Shown here one piece after another: positions 20,801 to 29,785 of a DNA stretch of 64,000 nucleotides. The first letter of the stretch is position 1. The number at the start of each line of letters is the position of its first letter. The position numbers and the translations under genes are program-made. The notes under the pieces were generated by a model, which saw only the letters and a list, made by a program, of their open reading frames with translations, was not told the DNA's origin and searched no databases. Source of the DNA: Romanomermis culicivorax (lineage: Eukaryota > Nematoda > Enoplea > Mermithida > Mermithidae); assembly GCA_963922205.1 (NCBI GenBank), contig CAWUHX010000131.1, forward strand, positions 186,001 through 250,000. Reading direction: 5' to 3'.

Positions 20801-21887
20801 GATCACTTACGTCCTCCCACTGATTTGTTTTCTTTTTGCTTGGACCAGCTTTTAGCGCCTTGGGGTAAATCCCAGACAGTAAAGTGTGGTCCGTAGCTTT
20901 AGCGGGATTTTTAATATCCGCAGGACACGAATATTCTGGCAAGTCCTTATGAAATTGTGTAGCCCACCTGGCCATTACCTCTTGCCGTATCATATGGTAG
21001 ACCTTGAACAACTGCCTCTTTACGATGTCCTTCTCATCTACGAAGTTTCGATCCTCGAACCCCGTTAGGTCTTGAGAGTACACCGTATAGAAACGGAAGG
21101 CCAAGGTCTTCACTTGGGCCAGCGATACAATATCATGGGGGTACGTTGCCGTAACCCCACTCAATTCACCGCAAAACCCGTAGTGAAAGAACCCTAAAAA
21201 TACGGCAATTGAATAATAGGCGTCCAGGCCAGCATACACAATTTCTGTGTCTTGAATCTTGGGGGCCAAGAACTTTTCTCGAATCTTTTTGTCACCGAAG
21301 TCGCATTGGTATTTGCCGACATCAGCCAAGTAAAATTCGGTGAAAAGTCCTTTTAACCCAAGGTTTTCAGGACACAATCCTAAATCACGAGCGTGATTGG
21401 CCATGGGCCCCATCATCAATCTGACGCAAATTTCACAGTCCCAATATTTTCCAAATCCTTGGAGTATACGGGCTTGTATAATTTTCGTCTTATCATGAGC
21501 TGAGGCCCCTGACCCGGATCCATAGACGTTCAAAATTGCAACCAGATCGTCCACAATTTTGAAACCGACCAAGAAACGATCCACCGATGCCAGGAATGAA
21601 ATCAAATGATCCCATTCCTGCGGCTTCAATGTTGTAAGGTCGATCACAAAGCTGGAACCATCTATGTGTGCAAATGACACCAGCCTAGCGAACTCTTTCC
21701 CTTCCGGGTTCTGGATCGCTACCTTATAAGGTATAATACATACCTCGGTCTTCTTGACCTTTTCGACGTCAAATCCGACAACGCCTAGCCCCCGAAACTG
21801 GCTTGTGGCCAATTGCTTCAGGATCGGTTCGACGTTGCCGCCGTGAACCCGTTCGGGTTCCATTGGTCGTTGCGGCCAATAACCCAT
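17883..21887 (-). CDS. ORF3: DEDDy 3'-5' exonuclease with RGG-box tail
   Basis: 1334 residues. Residues 35-240 form a DEDDy exonuclease domain of the WRN/Rrp6/Egalitarian superfamily. Exo I is GFDVE (D40, E42), Exo II is VGFKIVDDLVAIL (D113 or D114), and Exo III is YAGLDAYYSIAVF (Y218, D222). All catalytic positions are present, so it should trim 3' ends of RNA or single-stranded DNA using two metal ions (family knowledge). A region I do not recognise follows, then an acidic stretch (about 700-760), a Pro/Gln/Thr-rich linker, a mainly helical segment (about 1040-1220), and an RGG box from about 1271 (RGARGGRGRG) to a Gln-rich end, typical of RNA binding. It occupies the env position but has no signal peptide or membrane helix. 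Similarity to the relic at 43860-45246 continues upstream of this ATG to a splice acceptor at 21946/21947, so the true N-terminus may include about 20 more residues. Confidence 0.9.
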   Translation of the reverse strand: MGYWPQRPMEPERVHGGNVEPILKQLATSQFRGLGVVGFDVEKVKKTEVCIIPYKVAIQNPEGKEFARLVSFAHIDGSSFVIDLTTLKPQEWDHLISFLASVDRFLVGFKIVDDLVAILNVYGSGSGASAHDKTKIIQARILQGFGKYWDCEICVRLMMGPMANHARDLGLCPENLGLKGLFTEFYLADVGKYQCDFGDKKIREKFLAPKIQDTEIVYAGLDAYYSIAVFLGFFHYGFCGELSGVTATYPHDIVSLAQVKTLAFRFYTVYSQDLTGFEDRNFVDEKDIVKRQLFKVYHMIRQEVMARWATQFHKDLPEYSCPADIKNPAKATDHTLLSGIYPKALKAGPSKKKTNQWEDVSDPEDMDTMEQQVNRTNEVINRLHTEMLQGVSFFKLTDPVDVVWYITAGLAMNKTPRQDWSKQLQSFQLGTDCYEPVEIDTGMAKYDRDHWMADLRNYEHVMDSTKFPALEKACNLIPLPFFVFWPHSRAEYDYILRELLNYNFLKSYSKEDAELIKKMAWKTDDRVLQNYDIAASLPPTEPEHAVKGKRVTTWQNRFGFMPIRLRLRDKIGSPISTEKAKDNITHNKDYWANCFFYVRFYYAEFGSKTPSLRYGLSPDTPTLQTGQIRCIPADYPLYTIEFPEKCIHRRPLPSELPMVTYSYGNQTKQSDFRTKSDILDPDNEPTVQTGLVDEDVTELESEEEDNSAFLGEESCKEVDDEDALLYISIADPQVAESAVAAPSVTQLQPQPQVVTQLQTEMLPPPPGLPTPQVTQTSMDASQYLSSVESQAQSEEIPITQDEQNVYDQAYINEYMDAEGGKKKEEEQTAGTPSHIVVETPQELAARLAEEDKEIQVLALTWDKEGVPGYYTAEAIKNMKIKGLNDRQIFVNLKKKRKTKARQEKKKVEKAIAQPAKVTQPKPAKTSAPASATVSVTTVSSTTPVSQTVSTGTLSMATSQSTQFVSQATDTSASGRRQPKVQGAPSKPQVAGQKVQIFTPGKIKPLTLVTVDPNQQTPEMTVELFRDVLLDFWQVTKDKSRARGPISFATPELANYFCDEQFEDPEIWLMVNKAVRTIYKLYQPQFDVQGGFLYDSRNIPEPLWDRIIREIVLEWLTEYRASVVFAAVRYLCMMIFLMLDYAPLTAEQIGKRSVSAKVFANIMLLQEYRSATASDVFKTAYRLVMYNYSQQAAEMDVKRSGSPSPPTTVKFSKVQNDAGQTFRAPGPASSQTGGQGATVGIANQVFAGPSSGTGQASRTVPKQQQPIQHLQGARGARGGRGRGAQPGQFHFNNPNRGRAGYVGGRGIYRGQHPRGAFRGRGGHQQGQQQGGGQQQ

Positions 21888-21946
21888 CGCGCCGGCGAAC
21901 CATTGTTCGATTTCTCCGACGGGGACCAGACGCTTGATATTATAAT

Positions 21947-21960
21947 CTAAAAATCAAAAA
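21947..21960 (-). promoter_or_regulatory. Conserved splice acceptor upstream of ORF3
   Basis: On the minus strand TTTTTGATTTTTAG precedes ATTATAATATCAAGCG. The decayed relative has CTCTTTATTCAG before ATTACAGCATCAAA at 45246. From the acceptor the ORF3 frame is open (YNIKRLVPVGEIEQWF then the annotated Met). This suggests a spliced subgenomic ORF3 mRNA like that of env. The matching donor is not identified. Confidence 0.6.
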
Positions 21961-23086
21961 GAATTTGCCCCTTGACCCTTTATAAATCAGGCATTAGGCC
22001 ACCACCACCAAATAAATAATCAACTTTGACCGGCACCAAATTAGGAAAAAGATTTAGCGTGAGGAAAAATAAATTAATAAGTGAGGTTAGGTGTCAAAGT
22101 CATAAAGTAAGCAGGCCCAGTGATTAACGCAAATGCTACACCAATTTTTCAGGAACCTCACATTTGCGCCACCTTTCGCTTCTCGACGTCGGCCGCCGTC
22201 AATTTACCACTTACCCTAGCGATAACTTCACGCCTCGGTACCAAAATTAAGTAATGAATAAATAACCAATTAAGGTTTTAATTAATCCAAGAAATAAATT
22301 TAGTAGACCAGGGGCTTTAATAAAACCAAAATAAATGCTTCGGAGTCGGATCCAAGGTAAAAACCATTAGATTTTGGCTTTTTAGGGCCGTAAATCCATT
22401 AGGTTTTTTCTTTTCACCTATCCTAACATTTTTAGAAACTTTTCTTCGAACTCGTTTTCCCCTTGGTTGGCCCATTCAGAAAATTGAGCGTGAAGAAATC
22501 CTTCCTAAGACACCTAAATGGGCGAATTCGTCCCACATACCAAGAAATAATAAAATAAAAACTTACCGTCGGTCAAAAAATAACGATTGTTTTGGCGGCC
22601 TTGCGGTTGGCCCGCCTTGATGTGGTCGGCGTGTGCGCAATAATTTCGCGCGAAAGGCGCAACGCCTAATTTCGACATTTAAAATTTTGAAAATTTTTTG
22701 TAATTTTCGCATTATATCTTCTAAAGTAAGCAAAATGTTAAAGAACACTTATCGTTACTTCAATATCGATACAATATACGAAATTACCGAAAATAATTTT
22801 ATCGGGTCCTTGGGCTGGACGAAAAAATTTGTTCCGAAAATTTTGTGCGACGCGGAGCACAAGAAAAACACAACTTTTGAAATTGAAAATGAAAATTGGT
22901 CGTAAACCTCCCAAAATGTAAACCAAAATTTTAGCGTCGGGTGTACAAATTAACAATATTATTCTGAAAATTTGACCCTTCCCTACCCAAAATTTAAGAA
23001 AGGTATTAAACGAATATAAATCGGTTAAATAACGCAGAAAAATAAAAATTTTATTCACATAAAATACACGTATACGGCATTTTCTG
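21961..23086 (-). other. pol-ORF3 spacer of the retrotransposon
   Basis: About 1.1 kb, AT-rich, without a long frame. It would be the 3' part of the intron removed for ORF3 expression. It contains CCATTAGATTTTGG at about 22366; a similar motif recurs in tandem next to the ORF3 relic (45815-46080). Confidence 0.6.
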
Positions 23087-26000
23087 CTAAAAATTTTTAG
23101 ACACTGAAATAATGACCGGATGATCTTCGGTTTCGGCGGGATTTCCAGTTGCGTTAACTGGAGTATCCCGGAAGACCTGCGACATTTCGTGTCGAGACCA
23201 TCTGGTACCTTCGTATCGAAAGTGTTTTAGCCTACTTGCCGATACGACCTGCTTTTTAAGCGGGTTATTCCAATGCGCTATTGTGAGCACATTATCTTTC
23301 AATCTTTTATCATCGATGATGATATATGGTCCTTGCCAAGGTAACCCCAATTTTTTCTGTCTGTCTACTTTCAACAGAACCCAATCTTGATTTTTAAAAC
23401 CAGAAGTTTTAATTTTGTTATCAAAATATTTCTTGCTGTCCTTAGCGGCTTTTTGTATGTTTTCCCCAATACTTTCGTACAAATTTGTAAGATGGGTAGC
23501 CAAAACATACTTATAAGCCTCATAGTCATTGGGCATGACTATTCTAAGAGCAGCAGTGAAATTGATACCAAAATTTGCTTCATGCCCCCGCAGCAGTGAA
23601 AATGGCGAGCATTTCGTTGCTGCGTGAGGTGTGGCATTATATGCAAATACCACTGCACTGAGGTACCTTGGCCATTTATTGTTATCCTCAATTGCAACTT
23701 TCCGCAGCTGCTTTATTAGAGTTTGGTTAAATCTCTCAACCATACCATTACCCTGTGGGTGGTATGCTGTTGTGAAAATTTTTCTGCACTCTAACAGTTT
23801 ACAGACTGCTTTCATAAGATCTGAATTAAATCCAGATCCGTTATCACTAAGAAGTTTTCTTGGGGTACCGTGCCTAAATATCACATGCTCTAAGAATGCA
23901 TCCACTATGGTTTCAGCCGTCTGATCAGGAATCAATATAGCTTCAACCCATTTAGTGAAATAATCCTGAAAGACAATGACATATGGGCGACGTTCCCTCA
24001 AGGGAGCAATCCCTACTATGTCCACAGACACAATATCGAAGGGACCCTCCGGTATAATGGGTATCAATGGGGATATGGAGCTTTTACCGGGAGTAGCCAC
24101 TTGGCAGACAGGGCAAAACTTCAACCAACTTCTGACATCTTTTTCAATGCCAGGCCACCAGAACCGCTGTTTGACAATACCCAGAGTTCTTTTGAACCCT
24201 TGGTGTGTCATTATAACGGCTCCGTGATATTGGTGAAGTATGCTGTCTCTGAGGGAATTCGGGACCACGATCTGATCATGGCCACGTCCCTCAGTTTCCC
24301 TATAAAGAACTCCGTTATCCTCATAGAATCCACTATGATACTTCGTAGTGCTTTTGACCCCTAATCTTTCCCAAATTGGGGTAAGATTAGTGTCCTCTTT
24401 TTGCAATTGAGCGATAACATTTAGATCAATTGGATAATCGATCTTATCATCATCCTTTTCTTCCTTTTCTCCTTCCTTCACCTCTTCAAACTCCTTTTCT
24501 CTATTCGGGAAAAGCCAAGCAATGTTTTCAGGATCATTTGGTACAGATGTACCCTGTTCTTGATTTTGTGCACTCTGATCCTGAAGTTTTGCTTGTCTTC
24601 TAGTTGTGACTGCATCAACTACCGTAAGCTTCTGCATTTCATTTCTGCTCTGCAATACATCTTTGGTAGTTGGTGCAATGTTGTCATTTCCTACCGTCAA
24701 TTCCTGGATATCCGTCAATTTCTTGGTCTGCTTGGGGACAATTTTTTCGTCTCTACTTTCAACCTCTTCGTCCCTCATCCTCTGAAATTGTTGTACCAGT
24801 ACTTGGGTTTCAATTTCATTGGTTTGAGTTCCGAAATTACGAAATTGAATTTTGAAGACATATTCCCATTTTGGTGGGTTTTTGTCCTTTGCGTCTTCGG
24901 GTTCATCTTTTCTTGAGAGAAAATCGGCCATTGCGTTTTGTCTACCCGGCACATACTCCAATCTATGATTAAATTGATTTATAATGGAATACCATCTTTT
25001 CAATTTATCATTGGTTTGAGTATTTACTTTCATAGATAAAAGAGGTTTATGATCAGTTTTGATCAGTACTTTTTGTCCAAACAAATAGTGCCGGTAAACT
25101 TTAAGACCATAGACAACCGCTAGGCATTCTCGCTCTGTAGCACACCACTTCCTCTCGTCTTCCTTAAGGATTCGGCTGCTATAGGCTATTACCCATTGGT
25201 CATCTTTAGTCTTCTGATAAAGTACTGCTCCCAGTGCGGTTCCACTGGCATCTGTTTGGAGAATGAACTCCGCAGTTCCATCCAAAACAGGATACCGTAG
25301 AAATGGCACTGAGGTGAGTGCTTTTTTCAGTTTTTCAAACGCTTGGCGATGTTCCTCTGTTGCTTGGAACTTCTTCTTTCCCGTAGCGGTAAGCTTATAC
25401 AACGGTTCCCCAAGATTTGCAAGGTTTGGGATAAATTTCTTACACCATTGCAGTATCCCCAGAAATCGTTGCATACGCTTAACGCTATTGGGAAATTCGA
25501 ATTCCGTAATAGCCTTCACTTTTTTCGGATCTGGTGAGATTCCATTTTCGTCCAGTATGTGTCCAAGAAAATGAACACTTTTTGGAAGAAATTCGCACTT
25601 CTCCGGTTTAAGTGTTAGCTTTGCTTTCCGAAGAGCTTGCAAGACCAACTCTAAATTCTCCAAATGTTCCTCATAAGTTTTGGAGAACACAATGATATCA
25701 TCAATATATACTAGGCAGATTCTCCAGACTAGACCATGCAACACTCTCTCCATCATTCTCTGAAACTCTGCAGGTGCATTTTTAAGTCCGAAAGGCATAA
25801 CTTTGAACTGATATAGGCCTTCCTGACATATAAATGCAGTTTTCTCCTTGCTACTCTCCTCAAGTGGGACTTGCCAATATCCAGACTTTAGATCCAATGT
25901 GGTATAAAATTTGGCATTACCTAGACAATCCAAATAATCATCCATTCTAGGTATAGGGTACCTATCATCCTTAGTAACCTCATTTATACCTCTGAAATCC

Positions 26001-27481
26001 ACAACTGGTCTCGTGGAACCGTCCTTTTTCCCAACTAGGAAAAGTGGAGCAGCCCACGGTGACCGGCTGGGTTCAATAACTCCTTTATCTAACATGTCTT
26101 GGACTTGAGCTCTAATCCCTGATCTTTGGTTAATGGGAGCTCTGTAATAATGTTTTGCCACTGGCATTGCATTACCAGTATCAATTTTGCACGTAAGATA
26201 CGGTGTTGTAGTTAAGGGATCATTGGGTAAGCTGAAAACATCCCTGTACTTAGACAGTTTTGCTACAGCTGTTTCCTTTAATTCCTCATTGATATCAGCC
26301 TTGGAGATCATTTTATATAGCGCTTCCCTAAATGCCAATGCATCATGCACGGACATTCTGGGAGTGGCATTAAAATTATCTTCAACACTAAATATCCTAC
26401 AACTCGTACTTTGTACGTCTGATACTCCTGAATTTTCTTGTAATATTGAGTCACAGTAGCCTACAACCTGATTAGGTTGCAATTGGCATCCGGACCCCGT
26501 ATTATTCGAAATCATCAGAACAAAGTCTTCCCGTTTACCATCAACCAGTGTGCTATCAACTCTGAATTTCTTTTCCTCTTTATTTCCATCTATGACCAAA
26601 CAATTGAGATCTGTTTTAGACGATCGTTCCCATAATCTTGCCTTAATAAGCACATCAGTTCCGTGTGGTACGTATACTTTCGTACATGATACCACTGGAA
26701 CCACTATACCTAATTGGCAGATCCTGGGGTATTGATCCTCTTCAGGACTTGAATGTACTATAGGTGCTTCCCCTATACAATCAATAGCTTGTATATGACT
26801 CGCGTGATCTTTAGGTACAACACTTATAGCTTTCTCAACTCCATTAAGTTTCATGATACCTTTACCAAAATCTATCATTGCTCCAACATCCGGATGTGCT
26901 AAGAAATCCGTTCCAATTATGAGATTTTCCTCCGCATTAGGAATGATTATGGCTTTCACCAAGAAAACTCCAAATTCACAATGCATTTTGAACTGTATGT
27001 AACCATGTGCATGTACTACTGCACCATCAGCAACAGTGACTTTTAGTATCTCAGGGTATCCGGTATATTCTTCATCAAAAGCTTCCTTAAGAAACCATGA
27101 AGACATCACCGAACACTGAGCACCAGTATCCACTAAAGCCTTGGTGTTAGTATTACATACGGTCACATTAATGTGAAATGGGAGAGTTCGAGGGAATTTA
27201 GAAAACCTTAATCGTTCCTCCTGATTAGGAATTATCCCATGCTTGAACGCTTTCGTAACCTTTGAATAATCTTCTTTCATCATGGCACACTTCAATACTC
27301 CAGGCCATTTCATCTCACTAACACCTTGACCCGTAGTGGCAATGCTATTAACACCTCCAGCAGATCCCAACTCTGTCTGACTGGACGTGGATGGTTGACT
27401 ACTGGAAATGGCTTGCACACTTGGGCTAGGGTTACTGATTTGAACCTGACCTTGAGGGGAGCTGTGATCATCAGCTGTTGG
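23087..27481 (-). CDS. pol: pol polyprotein (protease, RT, RNase H, integrase)
   Basis: Open from 27481 to the stop at 23087. There is no convincing ATG: it begins in a Ser-rich stretch overlapping gag by about 170 nt in the -1 frame, so it is made by -1 frameshifting or a related mechanism. Numbering from the GTG at 27418: aspartic protease ALVDTGAQCSV (D97); RT with LDLKSGYWQV (about 508) and YIDD (571-574); RNase H with LQTDASG (723) and KTDHKPLL; a charged linker of about 220 residues; integrase zinc finger with H1072 and C1102/C1105 (FCPVC), then D1133, D1192 (SDNGSGF) and E1228. All domains are complete with no internal stop, so it looks functional. Confidence 0.95.
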   Translation of the reverse strand, partial: PTADDHSSPQGQVQISNPSPSVQAISSSQPSTSSQTELGSAGGVNSIATTGQGVSEMKWPGVLKCAMMKEDYSKVTKAFKHGIIPNQEERLRFSKFPRTLPFHINVTVCNTNTKALVDTGAQCSVMSSWFLKEAFDEEYTGYPEILKVTVADGAVVHAHGYIQFKMHCEFGVFLVKAIIIPNAEENLIIGTDFLAHPDVGAMIDFGKGIMKLNGVEKAISVVPKDHASHIQAIDCIGEAPIVHSSPEEDQYPRICQLGIVVPVVSCTKVYVPHGTDVLIKARLWERSSKTDLNCLVIDGNKEEKKFRVDSTLVDGKREDFVLMISNNTGSGCQLQPNQVVGYCDSILQENSGVSDVQSTSCRIFSVEDNFNATPRMSVHDALAFREALYKMISKADINEELKETAVAKLSKYRDVFSLPNDPLTTTPYLTCKIDTGNAMPVAKHYYRAPINQRSGIRAQVQDMLDKGVIEPSRSPWAAPLFLVGKKDGSTRPVVDFRGINEVTKDDRYPIPRMDDYLDCLGNAKFYTTLDLKSGYWQVPLEESSKEKTAFICQEGLYQFKVMPFGLKNAPAEFQRMMERVLHGLVWRICLVYIDDIIVFSKTYEEHLENLELVLQALRKAKLTLKPEKCEFLPKSVHFLGHILDENGISPDPKKVKAITEFEFPNSVKRMQRFLGILQWCKKFIPNLANLGEPLYKLTATGKKKFQATEEHRQAFEKLKKALTSVPFLRYPVLDGTAEFILQTDASGTALGAVLYQKTKDDQWVIAYSSRILKEDERKWCATERECLAVVYGLKVYRHYLFGQKVLIKTDHKPLLSMKVNTQTNDKLKRWYSIINQFNHRLEYVPGRQNAMADFLSRKDEPEDAKDKNPPKWEYVFKIQFRNFGTQTNEIETQVLVQQFQRMRDEEVESRDEKIVPKQTKKLTDIQELTVGNDNIAPTTKDVLQSRNEMQKLTVVDAVTTRRQAKLQDQSAQNQEQGTSVPNDPENIAWLFPNREKEFEEVKEGEKEEKDDDKIDYPIDLNVIAQLQKEDTNLTPIWERLGVKSTTKYHSGFYEDNGVLYRETEGRGHDQIVVPNSLRDSILHQYHGAVIMTHQGFKRTLGIVKQRFWWPGIEKDVRSWLKFCPVCQVATPGKSSISPLIPIIPEGPFDIVSVDIVGIAPLRERRPYVIVFQDYFTKWVEAILIPDQTAETIVDAFLEHVIFRHGTPRKLLSDNGSGFNSDLMKAVCKLLECRKIFTTAYHPQGNGMVERFNQTLIKQLRKVAIEDNNKWPRYLSAVVFAYNATPHAATKCSPFSLLRGHEANFGINFTAALRIVMPNDYEAYKYVLATHLTNLYESIGENIQKAAKDSKKYFDNKIKTSGFKNQDWVLLKVDRQKKLGLPWQGPYIIIDDKRLKDNVLTIAHWNNPLKKQVVSASRLKHFRYEGTRWSRHEMSQVFRDTPVNATGNPAETEDHPVIISVSKNF

Positions 27482-29688
27482 CTAGGGGCTGGCAGTTGTG
27501 GTGCCATATAGAGCTGCTCATTCCGCAATCTATTCTGGTAATCCATGAATCGTTGATAAGTATCATAATCCATGGTATCACCATAATAACCTACGGCATG
27601 AGCACCTCTACTGCTCCCGCCAACATATCCTCCTCTAAAGCCTCCAAACTGCTGCCTGAAACCTCTGTTTCCACCATATCGATTATCCCAATTACGTCCT
27701 TGTGCATTTTTCCATTGAAGGGTTTTACATTCGGACGTGTCATGAGAACTATTTCTATGGTATCGACAATATGGTTTCCTGAACTCGTTTCCACCAGGTT
27801 TTTGGGGTTTGCCCTTATTAACTTTGGCAGAAATTTCATTCAATTTAGCATCAGTTTTTTGGCTTATCTCCTGATAACACTGAGCTAACTTCGCAATCTC
27901 CTGTGATAACTTTGCTAGAACAGAATCACTGCTAGGTTCCTCAGGCTCTTTTCCCTTTTGGGGAGTAGTAGCCGTTTGAGTCCCCTGTGAGTTACTCTCT
28001 TCTATAGAAGTATCGGAATCCTTCTTTTCTGACACTAGGATCGGGGCTTGCTTCTCTCTCCTTGCTTGCTGTCGCATAGCTTTATTTTGAAACTGCCTTT
28101 GTGGGGCATTGCCAAATTTATTTCTACCGACATAAGCCACTTCAGCTTGCCCTTCACCCATCGTCACCTCATTTATCACAATTGGAGACTCCGGAGTTCC
28201 TCTCTTTTTATAAGCAGCTGTGTTCCGCTTATCAATCTTGTGCACATCCTCTGCTAAATTGTGCCATGTTTCATACTTTTCTCTTTGATCTAGCAACTCC
28301 ATCTGATACTCTTCAGATGCTTTATACAAAAAGGTATCAATTATGAAATGATCTCTGAACTCTTCGGTCTTATTAGGATACAATCTGTCTACTAGCACAC
28401 TAATTCTCTTGAGGAATTTCACTGGAGCTTCATCAAATTCCTGCTTTATGTTCATCAGCTCCCTTGTTTGCATACCGACATTTGAATCTGGAGCTTGCAC
28501 TTTGAGCAACTTTCTTCGGGCTTTTTCGTAACTTTTGAACCTTTTGGCAGTAGCTTTCGGTACACCCTTAGAAAGCGCTCGTAAGGCAGCCAGCTTCATT
28601 TTATCAGTAGTTTCTGAAGTAAATTCTGCCTCTAAATCATTTAGGAAGCTGAGAACTTGTGTCTCAGTCATGTCATCGAGGAGTAGCTTTGGCTTTACGG
28701 CCTTCACTATATCTGACACAGTAGGCTCCAATCCATCCACTGAGGAGTCATCAGAATCTGATGAATTTCCTCGTGTGGACTTCTTGGATCGTTTGTGCTT
28801 CGACGTAGTATGTTTGCTTTCCTTATGACTACCTGCTGCTTCCTCATCAGCCTCTTGGAAAAATTGAGCAACTATATCACTTGCTTGTTCTCGAACAGCA
28901 AGCCGTTCAGTTACCCGTTTTTCCGTAGAAACCTTTGATTTCACAGCAGGTTTGACTGTGAACTTTTGCTCTGACATATCTGCTTCCATCTGCCGTAACC
29001 TTTGGTCATTGGCAATACAGGTTGCAGACGTCGTTGGCAAAGTTCTACACATATCCTGAGTTTGCAATGGTCTGTCTGTAGTCATACTCACTCGGATATC
29101 CCTTTCCTTTTGATCCAGGACGAATCTTTCCAATAGTCCTTGGACTCCGACCATCGAATCGGCCATTTTATCAATTTTGACGTTTAGTCGTCGAATTTCG
29201 TCGTCCTTTTGACTCATTTCGAATCGTAAGTCGTCCAATGGATCATGACGGTAATCGTCCCGAATATTATCCATATTTTCGTTGACGTATTCGCGATGAT
29301 ATGTATCAAATCGTTGTCGAGGTCGTCGAAAACGTTCCTCTCTAAATTGATCAAATGGATCAATATGATCCTCGGCCAATTTCGGCCTTCTATCAATAGG
29401 CACTAATAATTGAGCGTCTCTATCGTCGGCAGTCAATAGTTCCTTTGCCGTGGCCATATTATTGGTATTATTGCTGGCCATTATAGGCGCTACGGAAGTG
29501 GGAGCGCTTACTGGGTCCAATTTTACCTCAGCCCGCTGGCTTATGGCACTTGAATCGGAGCCTTTCCGCTTGCTCGTAGTATTAGATACCACGGGCAGTG
29601 GGAAAGATTTATCCGACTCATCATGCCTTACACCAGGCGGAGTCCTCGGCAAAGTCGTACCAGAGGCTAGATCCTCAGCATTTTTGGA
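27310..29688 (-). CDS. gag: gag with CCHC-like zinc knuckle
   Basis: The frame is open from the LTR edge (29784). The best start is the ATG at 29688 with AAA before it (AAAATGTCC), giving about 792 residues. The N-terminal part is charged, with a long helical Asp/Arg-rich segment. The middle matches the gypsy capsid pattern (LDDMTETQVLSFLNDLEAEF onward). Near the C-terminus CRYHRNSSHDTSEC is a CX2HX4HX4C knuckle, a variant of CCHC seen in many Ty3/gypsy gags, followed by Gly/Arg-rich sequence that should bind RNA. The last roughly 55 residues overlap pol and look unnatural in composition, so most product may end by frameshift before them. Confidence 0.88.
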   Translation of the reverse strand, partial: SKNAEDLASGTTLPRTPPGVRHDESDKSFPLPVVSNTTSKRKGSDSSAISQRAEVKLDPVSAPTSVAPIMASNNTNNMATAKELLTADDRDAQLLVPIDRRPKLAEDHIDPFDQFREERFRRPRQRFDTYHREYVNENMDNIRDDYRHDPLDDLRFEMSQKDDEIRRLNVKIDKMADSMVGVQGLLERFVLDQKERDIRVSMTTDRPLQTQDMCRTLPTTSATCIANDQRLRQMEADMSEQKFTVKPAVKSKVSTEKRVTERLAVREQASDIVAQFFQEADEEAAGSHKESKHTTSKHKRSKKSTRGNSSDSDDSSVDGLEPTVSDIVKAVKPKLLLDDMTETQVLSFLNDLEAEFTSETTDKMKLAALRALSKGVPKATAKRFKSYEKARRKLLKVQAPDSNVGMQTRELMNIKQEFDEAPVKFLKRISVLVDRLYPNKTEEFRDHFIIDTFLYKASEEYQMELLDQREKYETWHNLAEDVHKIDKRNTAAYKKRGTPESPIVINEVTMGEGQAEVAYVGRNKFGNAPQRQFQNKAMRQQARREKQAPILVSEKKDSDTSIEESNSQGTQTATTPQKGKEPEEPSSDSVLAKLSQEIAKLAQCYQEISQKTDAKLNEISAKVNKGKPQKPGGNEFRKPYCRYHRNSSHDTSECKTLQWKNAQGRNWDNRYGGNRGFRQQFGGFRGGYVGGSSRGAHAVGYYGDTMDYDTYQRFMDYQNRLRNEQLYMAPQLPAPSQQLMITAPLKVRFKSVTLAQVCKPFPVVNHPRPVRQSWDLLEVLIALPLRVKVLVR

Positions 29689-29765
29689 CATTTTGAGCCC
29701 TAAGTCTTTGTAAAAACCTTTAGGTTTTGTGACACCTCGAGTGACTCTGCGCTCTTCCGTATTGC

Positions 29766-29783
29766 AAGTGTCAGAAGCCACCA
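29766..29783 (-). promoter_or_regulatory. Primer-binding site
   Basis: On the minus strand TGGTGGCTTCTGACACTT starts two bases after the 5' LTR. TGG is the complement of a tRNA 3' CCA. I cannot assign the tRNA. Confidence 0.7.
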
Positions 29784-29785
29784 CT

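Noticed and set aside
17883-21887. Envelope protein in ORF3
   Set aside because: No signal peptide, no membrane-spanning segment and no fusion-protein motif; the N-terminus is an exonuclease and the C-terminus an RGG box.
22563-23058. Small frames in the pol-ORF3 spacer
   Set aside because: Short, AT-driven, overlapping on both strands; no conservation with the relic spacer seen.
17886-29713. Plus-strand open frames across the retrotransposon
   Set aside because: They are antisense shadows of gag, pol and ORF3, with no domain sense.
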